From positions 9,457-73,456 of the forward strand of contig CAZPPS010000010.1 in the NCBI GenBank assembly GCA_964588495.1: a stretch of 64,000 nt of DNA, in the 5' to 3' direction. This document shows positions 43,392-50,049 of this stretch, in pieces. Source of the stretch: CAVPKN01 sp964588495 (GTDB lineage: Bacteria > Chlamydiota > Chlamydiia > Chlamydiales > JAAKFR01). The notes under the pieces are model-generated. The model made no database searches. It had not been told where the DNA came from and was given only the letters and a program-made list of their open reading frames with translations. Each line of letters opens with the position of its first letter. Positions within the stretch are counted from its first letter, which is position 1. The translations under genes and the position numbers were made by a program.

Positions 43392-44027
43392 ATGGCTAAA
43401 AAATTTACTCTTCCAGAATTGCCTTATGGATATAAGGATCTCGAGCCTGTGATCAGCGGTGACATCATGGAGCTGCATCACAAGAAACACCATCAGGCGT
43501 ATGTCAACAACCTGAATGCCGCTTTGGAAAAATATGAAGAGGCTCAAAACAAGGAAGATCTCAATGCGATGATCCAATTGCAGCCTGCTATCCGCTTCAA
43601 TGGGGGAGGACATATCAACCACAGTATTTTCTGGACCAATCTGGCTCCTGTAAGTAAAGGGGGAGGCACACCACCAACTGGTGAGCTGGCCAATGCGATT
43701 AAAGAAAAATGGGGTTCTTTTGAGGCATTCATTGAAAAATTCAATGCAAAAGCAGCAGCCATTCAAGGTTCTGGTTGGTGCTGGCTTGGGTTTTGCCCTT
43801 CTACAAAACAAATTTTAACCTACACACTATCTAACCAAGATCCTCTCGAGGGAACAGCGGGCTTTATCCCTCTGCTTGGAATTGATGTGTGGGAGCATGC
43901 TTATTATCTGCAGTATAAGAACGCGCGCCCCGATTATTTAAAAGCGATTTGGCAGGTTGTTAACTGGGCAAACGTAGCCGAAAGGTATAATAATTGTACT
44001 AAAGCTTGCGCTACATGCACCAAATAA
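43392..44027 (+). CDS. sodA: Superoxide dismutase (Mn/Fe type)
   Basis: The 211-residue enzyme has all four metal ligands: His in MELHHKKHHQAYV, His in GGHINHSIFW, and Asp and His in GIDVWEHAYYLQY. The GSGWCWLGF segment and length are typical of Mn/Fe SODs; metal choice cannot be decided. It detoxifies superoxide in the cytosol. Same place as CT294 (sodM) next to accD. The 3' end carries a cysteine-rich tail (CTKACATC). Confidence 0.95.
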   Translation: MAKKFTLPELPYGYKDLEPVISGDIMELHHKKHHQAYVNNLNAALEKYEEAQNKEDLNAMIQLQPAIRFNGGGHINHSIFWTNLAPVSKGGGTPPTGELANAIKEKWGSFEAFIEKFNAKAAAIQGSGWCWLGFCPSTKQILTYTLSNQDPLEGTAGFIPLLGIDVWEHAYYLQYKNARPDYLKAIWQVVNWANVAERYNNCTKACATCTK

Positions 44028-44042
44028 CTTATAATAGATGAC

Positions 44043-44208
44043 ATGAACCTATCCCACTATTCGCAAAAAATGCTTTTTGCGCCTTTTTTTGCACATTCTA
44101 CAACAGCTGCTTGGTCTACTTATTCAAGTATGCGCTTAGCAGCATTTGTAAAATCTGCAAAAAAATCCATCAAAAATCATATTATTCAAATAGTGGGATA
44201 GGTTCATC
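44043..44208 (+). repeat. Palindromic element family C, copy 1, upstream of accD
   Basis: Outer arms ATGAACCTATCCCACTATT (44043-44061) and AATAGTGGGATAGGTTCAT (44189-44207) pair perfectly. The core contains TGCTTTTTGCGCCTTTTTTT and TGCAAAAAAATCCATCAAAA, which pair in part. A second copy with a closely similar core but different outer arms lies at 52557-52721. The right arm is the immediate leader of accD. Confidence 0.85.
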
Positions 44209-45144
44209 ATGCGTTTATTCTCTCGTGACAAGCCTAAAATAAAGGTTGAAACTGTCAAAGCTGATGGATTTAGCGGCTGGCTAAAATGTACTCATTGCCA
44301 GGAAATGATCCACACCAAAGAGCTGATGCAGAATCTCAACTGCTGTCCCAAATGCGACTATCACTACAGACTCTCGGCCGTCGAACGGATCGAGAGCTTG
44401 GTTGATAAAGACTCTTTTGTCGAAATGTTTGATGAGCTCCGCTCATTAGACCCTCTAGAGTTTGCAGATACTGAGAAATACACAGAACGTCTGAAAAAAG
44501 CCGAAGAAAAATCTGATGGAAGCGAAGCTATTATTGTGGGAAGCTGCACACTCGATGGATATGCGGCAGCGCTCGGCGTTTTAGACTTTAATTTTATGGC
44601 AGGGTCGATGGGCTCAGTTGTGGGTGAAAGGCTCACCCGGCTGATCGAGTATGCGATTGAAAAGAAAATCCCTCTGATTGTGGTCTCAGCCTCTGGCGGT
44701 GCCCGCATGCAGGAATCGATTCTCTCGCTGATGCAGATGGCAAAAACGTCAGCTGCTCTTGCAAGGCTTCATGAAGCCAAACTTCCTTTCATTTCCGTTT
44801 TAACAAACCCCACTTTGGGGGGTGTGACAGCCTCTTTTGCAACTTTAGGAGATGTCATCGTTGCAGAGCCTGATGCCTTAATTGGTTTTGCAGGTCCACG
44901 CGTTGTCGAACAGGTGATCCGTCAAAAACTGCCTCCGGGTGCTCAAAAATCAGAGTTTTTATTAAAACTCGGTATGCTCGATTGCGTGGTCCCTCGTAAA
45001 GAGCTCCGGTCACGACTTGTTCAGTTTCTCTATTTTTTCACGGCCAATGCTCGTGAATTTGTCACTTTGCATGCAGCCCGCGCCAAACAGCTGCCCTCTG
45101 AGAAATTGCAAGAATTGTTTTTATTGACAGAAGAAGCCGAATAA
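44209..45144 (+). CDS. accD: Acetyl-CoA carboxylase carboxyltransferase subunit beta
   Basis: The 311-residue protein has the N-terminal zinc finger (CTHC...NCCPKC, about 24-46) and the crotonase-fold carboxyltransferase body with VVSASGGARMQESILSLMQM, NPTLGGVTASFATLGDV and IGFAGPRVVEQ. With AccA it transfers the carboxyl from biotin to acetyl-CoA, the first step in fatty-acid synthesis. Its leader is the right arm of an inverted repeat. dut follows at 59 bases. Confidence 0.97.
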   Translation: MRLFSRDKPKIKVETVKADGFSGWLKCTHCQEMIHTKELMQNLNCCPKCDYHYRLSAVERIESLVDKDSFVEMFDELRSLDPLEFADTEKYTERLKKAEEKSDGSEAIIVGSCTLDGYAAALGVLDFNFMAGSMGSVVGERLTRLIEYAIEKKIPLIVVSASGGARMQESILSLMQMAKTSAALARLHEAKLPFISVLTNPTLGGVTASFATLGDVIVAEPDALIGFAGPRVVEQVIRQKLPPGAQKSEFLLKLGMLDCVVPRKELRSRLVQFLYFFTANAREFVTLHAARAKQLPSEKLQELFLLTEEAE

Positions 45145-45154
45145 GTAATAGTCG

Positions 45155-45203
45155 ATTTCTATCAAAAATCAAATTATTCAAATTCTAATAGTGGGATAAA
45201 TTC
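45155..45203 (+). promoter_or_regulatory. Leader segment shared by accD and dut
   Basis: Before dut, ATCAAAAATCAAATTATTCA followed by AATAGTGGGATAAATTCATG repeats, with few changes, the block directly before accD (ATCAAAAATCATATTATTCA, AATAGTGGGATAGGTTCAT). It could be a shared regulatory leader or a remnant of the palindromic element at 44043-44208. Confidence 0.55.
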
Positions 45204-45644
45204 ATGGAAGACGTTGAAATCCTCGTGCTTACAGAAGATGGAGATGTCCCTTACTATGCTTCAGAGGAAGCTGCAGGGGCAGATATCCGTGCTAGAGTCG
45301 ATCAACCTTTAGTGATCCCGCCAGGCAAATCTGCCCTTGTTCCGACAGGTCTTCGGTTTGAAATCCCCGTCGGTTTTGAAATTCAGGTGCGCCCGAGAAG
45401 TGGCCTGGCTCTGAAAAATCAGGTGACCGTTTTAAATACTCCTGGGACAATTGATTCCGATTATCGGGGAGAAATTCAGGTGATTTTAATCAATCATGGG
45501 CATCAGGACTTCATAGTCACTTCTGGCATGCGCATTGCGCAGCTCATTGTCTCTCCTGTTTTGCAGGCCCGTTTTGTAAAAGTGGATGCGTTGACAGAAA
45601 CCGTGCGAGGCGCTCAAGGCTTTGGCCATACAGGAGTCAATTAG
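45204..45644 (+). CDS. dut: Deoxyuridine 5'-triphosphate nucleotidohydrolase (dUTPase)
   Basis: The 146-residue trimeric-type dUTPase shows the five motifs: EEAAGADIRA, RPRSGLALKNQV, LNTPGTIDSDYRGEIQVIL, MRIAQLIVSPV and RGAQGFGHTGV (C-terminal P-loop-like arm). It converts dUTP to dUMP, keeping uracil out of DNA. Corresponds to CT292. The stop TAG overlaps the GTG start of ptsN. Confidence 0.97.
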   Translation: MEDVEILVLTEDGDVPYYASEEAAGADIRARVDQPLVIPPGKSALVPTGLRFEIPVGFEIQVRPRSGLALKNQVTVLNTPGTIDSDYRGEIQVILINHGHQDFIVTSGMRIAQLIVSPVLQARFVKVDALTETVRGAQGFGHTGVN

Positions 45645-46135
45645 TGACGGCTGCAAAACCCAATCAGGAAAGACCGAGTCAGAACACATTTTTGATTTCA
45701 AAATATCTCAACCCCAAGTTGGTCAAACACCTTAACGTCGATGAGCGCGATGCTGCTTTAAGAACTTTGGTAGAGCTGCTCGACTCTGAGGAAAAGCTTT
45801 TGGATAAAGATGCGTTTTATCAGGCGATTTTAGAGCGGGAAAAAATTGTTTCCACAGGAATTGGGATGGGAGTTGCCGTTCCGCACGCTAAATTGAGCGG
45901 CTATCCTACTTTTTTTATTGCAATCGGCATTCACCAAAAAGGAATTCCCTGGGATGCCCTTGATGGAGTGCCCGTCAGGCTCGTATTTATGATTGGAGGG
46001 CCTGATGATAAACAGACAGAATATTTACAATTGCTCTCTCGCCTCACTTTGGCAATCAAAGACGAAGAGCGGCGAAAAAAAATGTTGCAATTGAGTAAAC
46101 CCGAAGAGATCATTGCCCTTTTCAGAGGGATTTGA
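45644..46135 (+). CDS. ptsN: PTS IIA-like nitrogen-regulatory protein PtsN
   Basis: The 163-residue EIIA domain has the phosphorylatable histidine in GMGVAVPHAKLSGY (His81) and the family segment GIPWDALDGVPVRLVFMI. It accepts phosphate from HPr and acts by binding partners rather than by moving sugar. Start is GTG 45644 inside the dut stop. A second PtsN with a DNA-binding domain follows 7 bases later; C. trachomatis also has two (CT290/CT291). Confidence 0.93.
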   Translation: MTAAKPNQERPSQNTFLISKYLNPKLVKHLNVDERDAALRTLVELLDSEEKLLDKDAFYQAILEREKIVSTGIGMGVAVPHAKLSGYPTFFIAIGIHQKGIPWDALDGVPVRLVFMIGGPDDKQTEYLQLLSRLTLAIKDEERRKKMLQLSKPEEIIALFRGI

Positions 46136-46142
46136 GGTACAC

Positions 46143-46838
46143 ATGGATCTAAAAATAAAAGATGTTGCTGAATTATTAAATATTTCTGAAACAACACTCA
46201 GAAGGTGGATCAGCGAGGGAAAAATTCCTGCGTATCGCTTGAACCGGCAGTACCGTTTCAGCCGCTCTGAGATCGAAGATTGGCTGATCCAGCACAAATT
46301 AGATGCCGCTTTTTCTGAAGAGCCAACGGACGAGATCAAAGATGAAACGGTGCGGCAGGGCAACAATCTCCAGTTCAGTCTTTACCGCGCCATTTATAGA
46401 GGCGAAGTGATCTCTGAAATCACAGCCAACTCTAAAGAGGCCATCATCTGCCAAACGATGGAGCGGATGGCAACCCGTTTTGATTTGGATGCAGAGGTTC
46501 TGACAGATTTATTTCTCGACCGGGAAAAAATGATGCCCACAACCTTGGGTCACGGCATCGGCGTCCCTCATACCCGCGATTTTTTGTTAAATACACACTA
46601 CGATGTCATGGAAGTTGTCTATCCCCAACAGCCCATCGATTATGGCGCCTTAGACGGAGAGCCTGTCCACACCCTTTTCTTCCTCTTTGCTTGCGATGAT
46701 CGGCATCACTTAAATCTTTTGGCCAAATTGGCTCACTTAAATAACAATGAAAAAACGCGTGCCTTTTTTAGGACCAAACCTTCAAAAGAGCGCCTTTTAG
46801 AATTTGTAAAGCACTGGGAAAGCTCCTTGAGCAACTAA
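46143..46838 (+). CDS. PtsN-type EIIA with N-terminal helix-turn-helix domain
   Basis: The 231-residue protein fuses an excisionase/MerR-like helix-turn-helix (about 1-52: IKDVAELLNISETTLRRWIS, then a wing YRLNRQYRFSRSEIEDWL) to an EIIA-Ntr domain with the active-site histidine in GHGIGVPHTRDF (His143). This predicts a DNA-binding regulator whose state follows PTS phosphorylation. I take ATG 46143; a TTG upstream is weaker. Pair partner of the preceding ptsN. Confidence 0.92.
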   Translation: MDLKIKDVAELLNISETTLRRWISEGKIPAYRLNRQYRFSRSEIEDWLIQHKLDAAFSEEPTDEIKDETVRQGNNLQFSLYRAIYRGEVISEITANSKEAIICQTMERMATRFDLDAEVLTDLFLDREKMMPTTLGHGIGVPHTRDFLLNTHYDVMEVVYPQQPIDYGALDGEPVHTLFFLFACDDRHHLNLLAKLAHLNNNEKTRAFFRTKPSKERLLEFVKHWESSLSN

Positions 46839-46840
46839 AC

Positions 46841-46882
46841 CTTCCTGGATTGGGGCTTTTTTCGCCGCCCCTCAATTGTAAA
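46841..46882 (+). repeat. Family B palindrome, single (half) copy 3
   Basis: CCTTCCTGGATTGGGGCTTT and TTCGCCGCCCCTCAATTG follow the stop of the HTH-PtsN gene. This is one arm of family B with its small internal hairpin; the inverted partner arm is missing, so it is a truncated copy. Confidence 0.7.
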
Positions 46883-46911
46883 AAAGACTCTCTGGTTACC
46901 CCGTTTCTATC

Positions 46912-46940
46912 TTGACAGTCAAATAATTATTTGATACATT
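46912..46940 (+). promoter_or_regulatory. Sigma-70-like promoter for the SnoaL-like gene
   Basis: TTGACA (46912-46917), a 17-base spacer and TACATT (46935-46940) lie 24 bases before the ATG. This matches the main-sigma consensus closely (perfect -35; -10 four of six). A GGGGG ribosome site follows. Confidence 0.6.
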
Positions 46941-46963
46941 AAAAGACTAAACCAGGGGGATTT

Positions 46964-47392
46964 ATGGATCAAAACACAGAAGATCTTGCGCGTAAACTAG
47001 TCGATTGTTTCAATCAAAATGATCAAAACGGATTTGATGCAATCGTCGATTCTAAAGTGAATTATCGAGATATTACGTGGAATGGAGTGGATAAAGATTT
47101 TGATGTATTTACAGCAAGAGAAGCAGACTATATCAAAGCTTTTCCAAATAAAAAAACGAAGATCGACAGCATTTTATGCACAGAAGATCAGGCAGTTGTG
47201 CGCTGGACAACCACTGGAACCCAAAAAGGGGAATACCAAGGAGTGGCTCCTACAAACAAAGAGATCACAATCAGCGGAATCAGCATTTGGCGCTTTGAAA
47301 ACAACAAACTGGTTGAAGCCTGGCAAATCTGGGACCGTTGCGGTCTTTTGGAGCAGCTTGGCGTCACACACGAAGCCCACGCTCAAAAATAG
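46964..47392 (+). CDS. SnoaL-like (NTF2-fold) protein
   Basis: The 142-residue protein has the SnoaL/ester-cyclase pattern: LARKLVDCFNQNDQNGFDAI, YRDITWNGVDKDFDVF, WTTTGTQKGEYQGVAPTNKE and ISIWRFENNKLVEAWQIWD. Such proteins have a cone-shaped pocket; activities range from isomerase-like to none known. The promoter just upstream and terminator just downstream make it a single-gene transcript. Not part of the conserved chlamydial block, so probably acquired. Confidence 0.85.
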   Translation: MDQNTEDLARKLVDCFNQNDQNGFDAIVDSKVNYRDITWNGVDKDFDVFTAREADYIKAFPNKKTKIDSILCTEDQAVVRWTTTGTQKGEYQGVAPTNKEITISGISIWRFENNKLVEAWQIWDRCGLLEQLGVTHEAHAQK

Positions 47393-47399
47393 AGAGTGA

Positions 47400-47442
47400 T
47401 AATTTTAAGCGCTTATTTTGTAGGCGCTTAAAATTTTGTTAT
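47400..47442 (+). terminator. Bidirectional terminator between convergent genes
   Basis: A stem AATTTTAAGCGC (47401-47412) / GCGCTTAAAATT (47424-47435) with a loop of about 11 bases is followed by TTGTTATTG. It lies between the SnoaL-like gene and a convergent membrane-protein gene and may serve both. Confidence 0.7.
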
Positions 47443-47711
47443 TGAATAACGAGTGCTTTAGATTCTTCAGAACGCGTCGTTTTATAGAACACAATAAATG
47501 CCGCCAATAATCCGGCAATGAAGCCAACCCCGATACCAACTGCGATACCAATGGGGAAGCCTATATAGAACCAACACTCACCGTCCATATGTGGACGACA
47601 CGCTAATGCAGCAGAGACGAAAGAAGAAACTAGAGCTGTGACTACACCACTTCCAACTCCCACTAATAGACTGGCCTTAGAAGAATCTTGAAATATTGCT
47701 GAAATAGTCAT
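47439..47711 (-). CDS. Small two-helix membrane protein, unknown
   Basis: Taking ATG 47711, the product has 90 residues: a short polar start, hydrophobic segment 1 (about 16-36, LLVGVGSGVVTALVSSFVSA), a cysteine-containing loop, segment 2 (about 48-75, Gly/Ile-rich) and a charged tail. A longer frame upstream (to 47978) is basic, Cys/Arg-rich and looks like antisense coding rather than protein. A GGAG site sits about 9 bases before the ATG. Inc-like by layout only. Confidence 0.65.
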   Translation of the reverse strand: MTISAIFQDSSKASLLVGVGSGVVTALVSSFVSAALACRPHMDGECWFYIGFPIGIAVGIGVGFIAGLLAAFIVFYKTTRSEESKALVIQ

Positions 47712-47770
47712 AAATGGTACTCCATTTTCCCATTCATCGTGGTATAATGTTCTTTTTAAGAAACAAAATT

Positions 47771-48025
47771 TTAATTTCCATGAGATGGACGAACACACCG
47801 AGTAATAAGGTTTCTTGCGACGGCGGTCACTACATATACGACAAGGAGTCCGATTGCGGCGCAAACAATCCCTTCTGTCATCGTGCCTGAGGTTCCAGGA
47901 GAAACCTTTTTCCAAACCTGAGTAGCCAGGTAACCGACGACGAAACCGGCAACTGCTCCAATTTGTCGGGCTTTCCACGTAATGTTTCCTGGGTTTCTGT
48001 ATTCAATTATGAAACCAACAGTCAT
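47771..48025 (-). CDS. Small two-helix membrane protein, unknown
   Basis: The 84-residue product has two hydrophobic segments (IGAVAGFVVGYLATQVW, about 22-38; TEGIVCAAIGLLVVYVVTAV, about 50-69) and a basic tail with cysteine. AAGGA precedes the ATG. The preceding 47439-47711 gene and this one form a tandem pair of small membrane proteins of unknown role. Confidence 0.65.
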   Translation of the reverse strand: MTVGFIIEYRNPGNITWKARQIGAVAGFVVGYLATQVWKKVSPGTSGTMTEGIVCAAIGLLVVYVVTAVARNLITRCVRPSHGN

Positions 48026-48114
48026 AATCTGTCCTTTTTTTGGTTATCTATTTTAGGCTTAAGGCCTTTTTTTAGATACAATATCTCGGAAGCCCTCGTG
48101 TTTCATGGCTGTGG

Positions 48115-48330
48115 GAAATTCAACGCACAGGAAGCAAAGTCACTAAGACGCAAAGATATATTTTATGTTTTTTGCCTTCTCTCTGTCCTCTGTGGTTTTT
48201 TAATTTACCGCAACATTTTGATCCTAAAGCCTGTGGAAATTTATTAAACCACAGAGGACACAGAGAACAGAGAGAAAATTTTTTTCTTTTTCTTTGCGTC
48301 TTTGTGACTTTGCTTCTTTGCCTTTTATTA
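48115..48330 (+). repeat. Composite palindrome: family A outer, CCACAGAG inner, copy 6
   Basis: The gap before mnmA is filled by nested arms. The outer pair is AAGCAAAGTCACTAAGACGC (48132) against GCGTCTTTGTGACTTTGCTT (48297-48316). The inner pair is CTCTGTCCTCTGTGGTTT (48181) against AAACCACAGAGGACACAGAG (48245-48264). The centre differs from the copies at 30331 and 43097. No gene is supported in this gap of about 390 bases. Confidence 0.85.
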
Positions 48331-48415
48331 CCCACGAGCACAGAACTCGGGACGGTCACGGTCACGCACGGAAAAAATAATAGATTTTCTTTTCTTAATA
48401 GTGCAAAATATTGGG

Positions 48416-49459
48416 ATGCAAACAGTAATCGTCGGAATGTCCGGAGGAGTCGACTCATCGGTCACAGCCCTTTTGCTTAAAAAACAGGGCTACCGGGTGA
48501 TTGGCCTTTTCATGAAAAACTGGGAAGAGGAGGGCCCTTGTCCAGCAGAAAAGGACTATGAAGATGTCGTTTCAGTTTGTCAGCAGCTCGACATTCCTCA
48601 CTATTCGGTCAATTTTTCAAAACATTATTGGGATAAAGTTTTTTCCAAGTGTCTCGACGAATATCGAGCAGGCTACACTCCCAATCCCGACATTTTGTGC
48701 AATCGGGAGATCAAATTTAAAGTCTTTTTTGAAAAAGCGATGGAGCTGGGGGCCGATTTTCTGGCAACGGGCCACTATTGCACCAAATCTTTTCATAATA
48801 GCGAATGGTGGCTTGGAAGGGGAGTCGATCCAGACAAAGACCAGAGCTATTTTTTATATACACTCAAAAGCGAGATTTTAAAAAAAGTCCTGTTTCCTAT
48901 CGGAGATCTTTCCAAAAAAGAGGTGCGAGAGCTTGCGGCCAAACATAACCTTTCAACTGCCCAAAAAAAAGATAGCACGGGTATCTGTTTCATCGGAAAA
49001 AGAGATTTTAAAACATTTTTAAATCAGTATATTCCCAGTAATCCCGGCAATTTTGAAAGACTAGACGGTACGGTTGTGGGTAAGCACGACGGGATTGCTT
49101 TTTACACGATTGGCCAACGAAAAGGGCTAGGTCTTGGTGGCGCTGGTGATGCGTGGTATGTGATGGGCAAAGATGTCCCCCGCAATGTGGTCATTGTCGA
49201 ACGGGGAGATCACCACGAAGAGCTTTACAAAGAAGAGCTCACAGCCTCTGATGTGAGCTGGGTCGGAAGTTGTCCCACATTTCCTCTAGAATGCACCGCA
49301 AAAGTGCGCTATAGAACCGCTGATGTTCCCTGCACAGTCTTCCAACACGATAGCGGAATCCAAGTGCGCTTCCATTCCCCGCAAAAAGCCATAACCTCCC
49401 GCCAATCGATCGTCTTCTATCAAGGCTCCCTCTGCCTCGGTGGTGCCCTTATCAATTAA
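48416..49459 (+). CDS. mnmA: tRNA-specific 2-thiouridylase MnmA
   Basis: The 347-residue enzyme starts MQTVIVGMSGGVDSSVTALL (PP-loop) and has the catalytic cysteines in TPNPDILCNREIKF and KDSTGICFIGKRDF. FYTIGQRKGLGLGG and a C-terminal beta domain are also typical. It thiolates U34 of tRNA Lys/Glu/Gln. I use ATG 48416; upstream GTG 48401 is weaker. Corresponds to CT287 (trmU), next to clpC. Confidence 0.96.
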   Translation: MQTVIVGMSGGVDSSVTALLLKKQGYRVIGLFMKNWEEEGPCPAEKDYEDVVSVCQQLDIPHYSVNFSKHYWDKVFSKCLDEYRAGYTPNPDILCNREIKFKVFFEKAMELGADFLATGHYCTKSFHNSEWWLGRGVDPDKDQSYFLYTLKSEILKKVLFPIGDLSKKEVRELAAKHNLSTAQKKDSTGICFIGKRDFKTFLNQYIPSNPGNFERLDGTVVGKHDGIAFYTIGQRKGLGLGGAGDAWYVMGKDVPRNVVIVERGDHHEELYKEELTASDVSWVGSCPTFPLECTAKVRYRTADVPCTVFQHDSGIQVRFHSPQKAITSRQSIVFYQGSLCLGGALIN

Positions 49460-49546
49460 GGTTGAGAGTCTGGATCGCACGATTTTGCTTGTCAGATATT
49501 TCGATTAAAATTATCTGTATATTTTATATCTTAAAGGGGAAAAATA

Positions 49547-49816
49547 ATGGCGCAAGAAAAAGATTTTGCTAAAATCATTGCTAAATGCTGGAGCGATCCC
49601 AAATTTAAAGAGGAGCTCTTCAAAAACCCTGAAGCTGTTTTAAAACAAAATGGGATCAAAATTCCTGAGGGTAAAAAAATCCAGGTCCATGAAAACACAT
49701 CCGAGGTTTTCAATTTAGTGATTCCCCAAAAACCTGCTGGACAACTCGCAGAGAAAGATTTGGAAAAAGTGGCCGGTGGTGATTGGGAACTTCCTAACAG
49801 TGACTATTGTGTGTAG
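49547..49816 (+). CDS. NHLP-type leader peptide precursor (putative RiPP)
   Basis: The 89-residue protein matches the nitrile-hydratase-like leader peptide pattern: FKEELFKNPEAVLKQNGI, GKKIQVHENTSEVFNLVIP and the end motif EKDLEKVAGG, after which 11 residues (DWELPNSDYCV) remain. In this family the leader directs a modifying enzyme and an export peptidase cuts after GG. No modifying enzyme or transporter gene is nearby. AAAGGGG precedes the ATG. The open frame may have been shortened: downstream in the -1 frame lies a Ser/Thr/Cys-rich stretch. Confidence 0.8.
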   Translation: MAQEKDFAKIIAKCWSDPKFKEELFKNPEAVLKQNGIKIPEGKKIQVHENTSEVFNLVIPQKPAGQLAEKDLEKVAGGDWELPNSDYCV

Positions 49817-49998
49817 AGCAAGCCGTCGCTACCAGTACCTTTATCAGCTGGATCGTCGGCCCCATCAGCTATTGTGACTTTTATGCGTCCTTGAACTTGC
49901 TCCAAAAGATTTTCTGTCCATTGCACAATCAACAACACTACTTTCTGTTGTTGTCTCTGCGACAATCTCTTGCTTCTTTGCGTTTAAATATTTTTTAA
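49807..49998 (+). other. Out-of-frame Cys/Ser/Thr-rich continuation of the NHLP precursor core
   Basis: In the frame one base back from the precursor, the segment reads VEQAVATSTFISWIVGPISY then CDFYASLNLL before losing character. The switch point is a TGTGTG tract at 49808-49813: removing one TG unit would join SDYC directly to VEQAVATS. It may be the ancestral core peptide, or chance. There is no independent start or ribosome site. Confidence 0.3.
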
Positions 49999-50021
49999 AA
50001 AAAGTGCGTTAGAAATATAAG

Positions 50022-50049
50022 AGCCCGGAGATGACTCCGGGCTTTTTTT
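50022..50049 (+). terminator. Rho-independent terminator at the NHLP/clpC convergent end
   Basis: AGCCCGGAG / CTCCGGGCT stem (50022-50043) with a 4-base loop and seven T residues forms a strong plus-strand terminator. Its tail overlaps the clpC stop codon, so convergent clpC transcripts would read the same hairpin. Confidence 0.85.

Noticed and set aside
43182..43811. 209-residue minus-strand frame overlapping sod
   Set aside because: Antisense to the superoxide dismutase gene and extends into a palindromic repeat; composition looks like shadow coding.
47712..47978. Upstream extension of the 47439-47711 membrane protein
   Set aside because: The extension overlaps another real gene in a different frame and is Arg/Cys-rich; the internal ATG has a better ribosome site.
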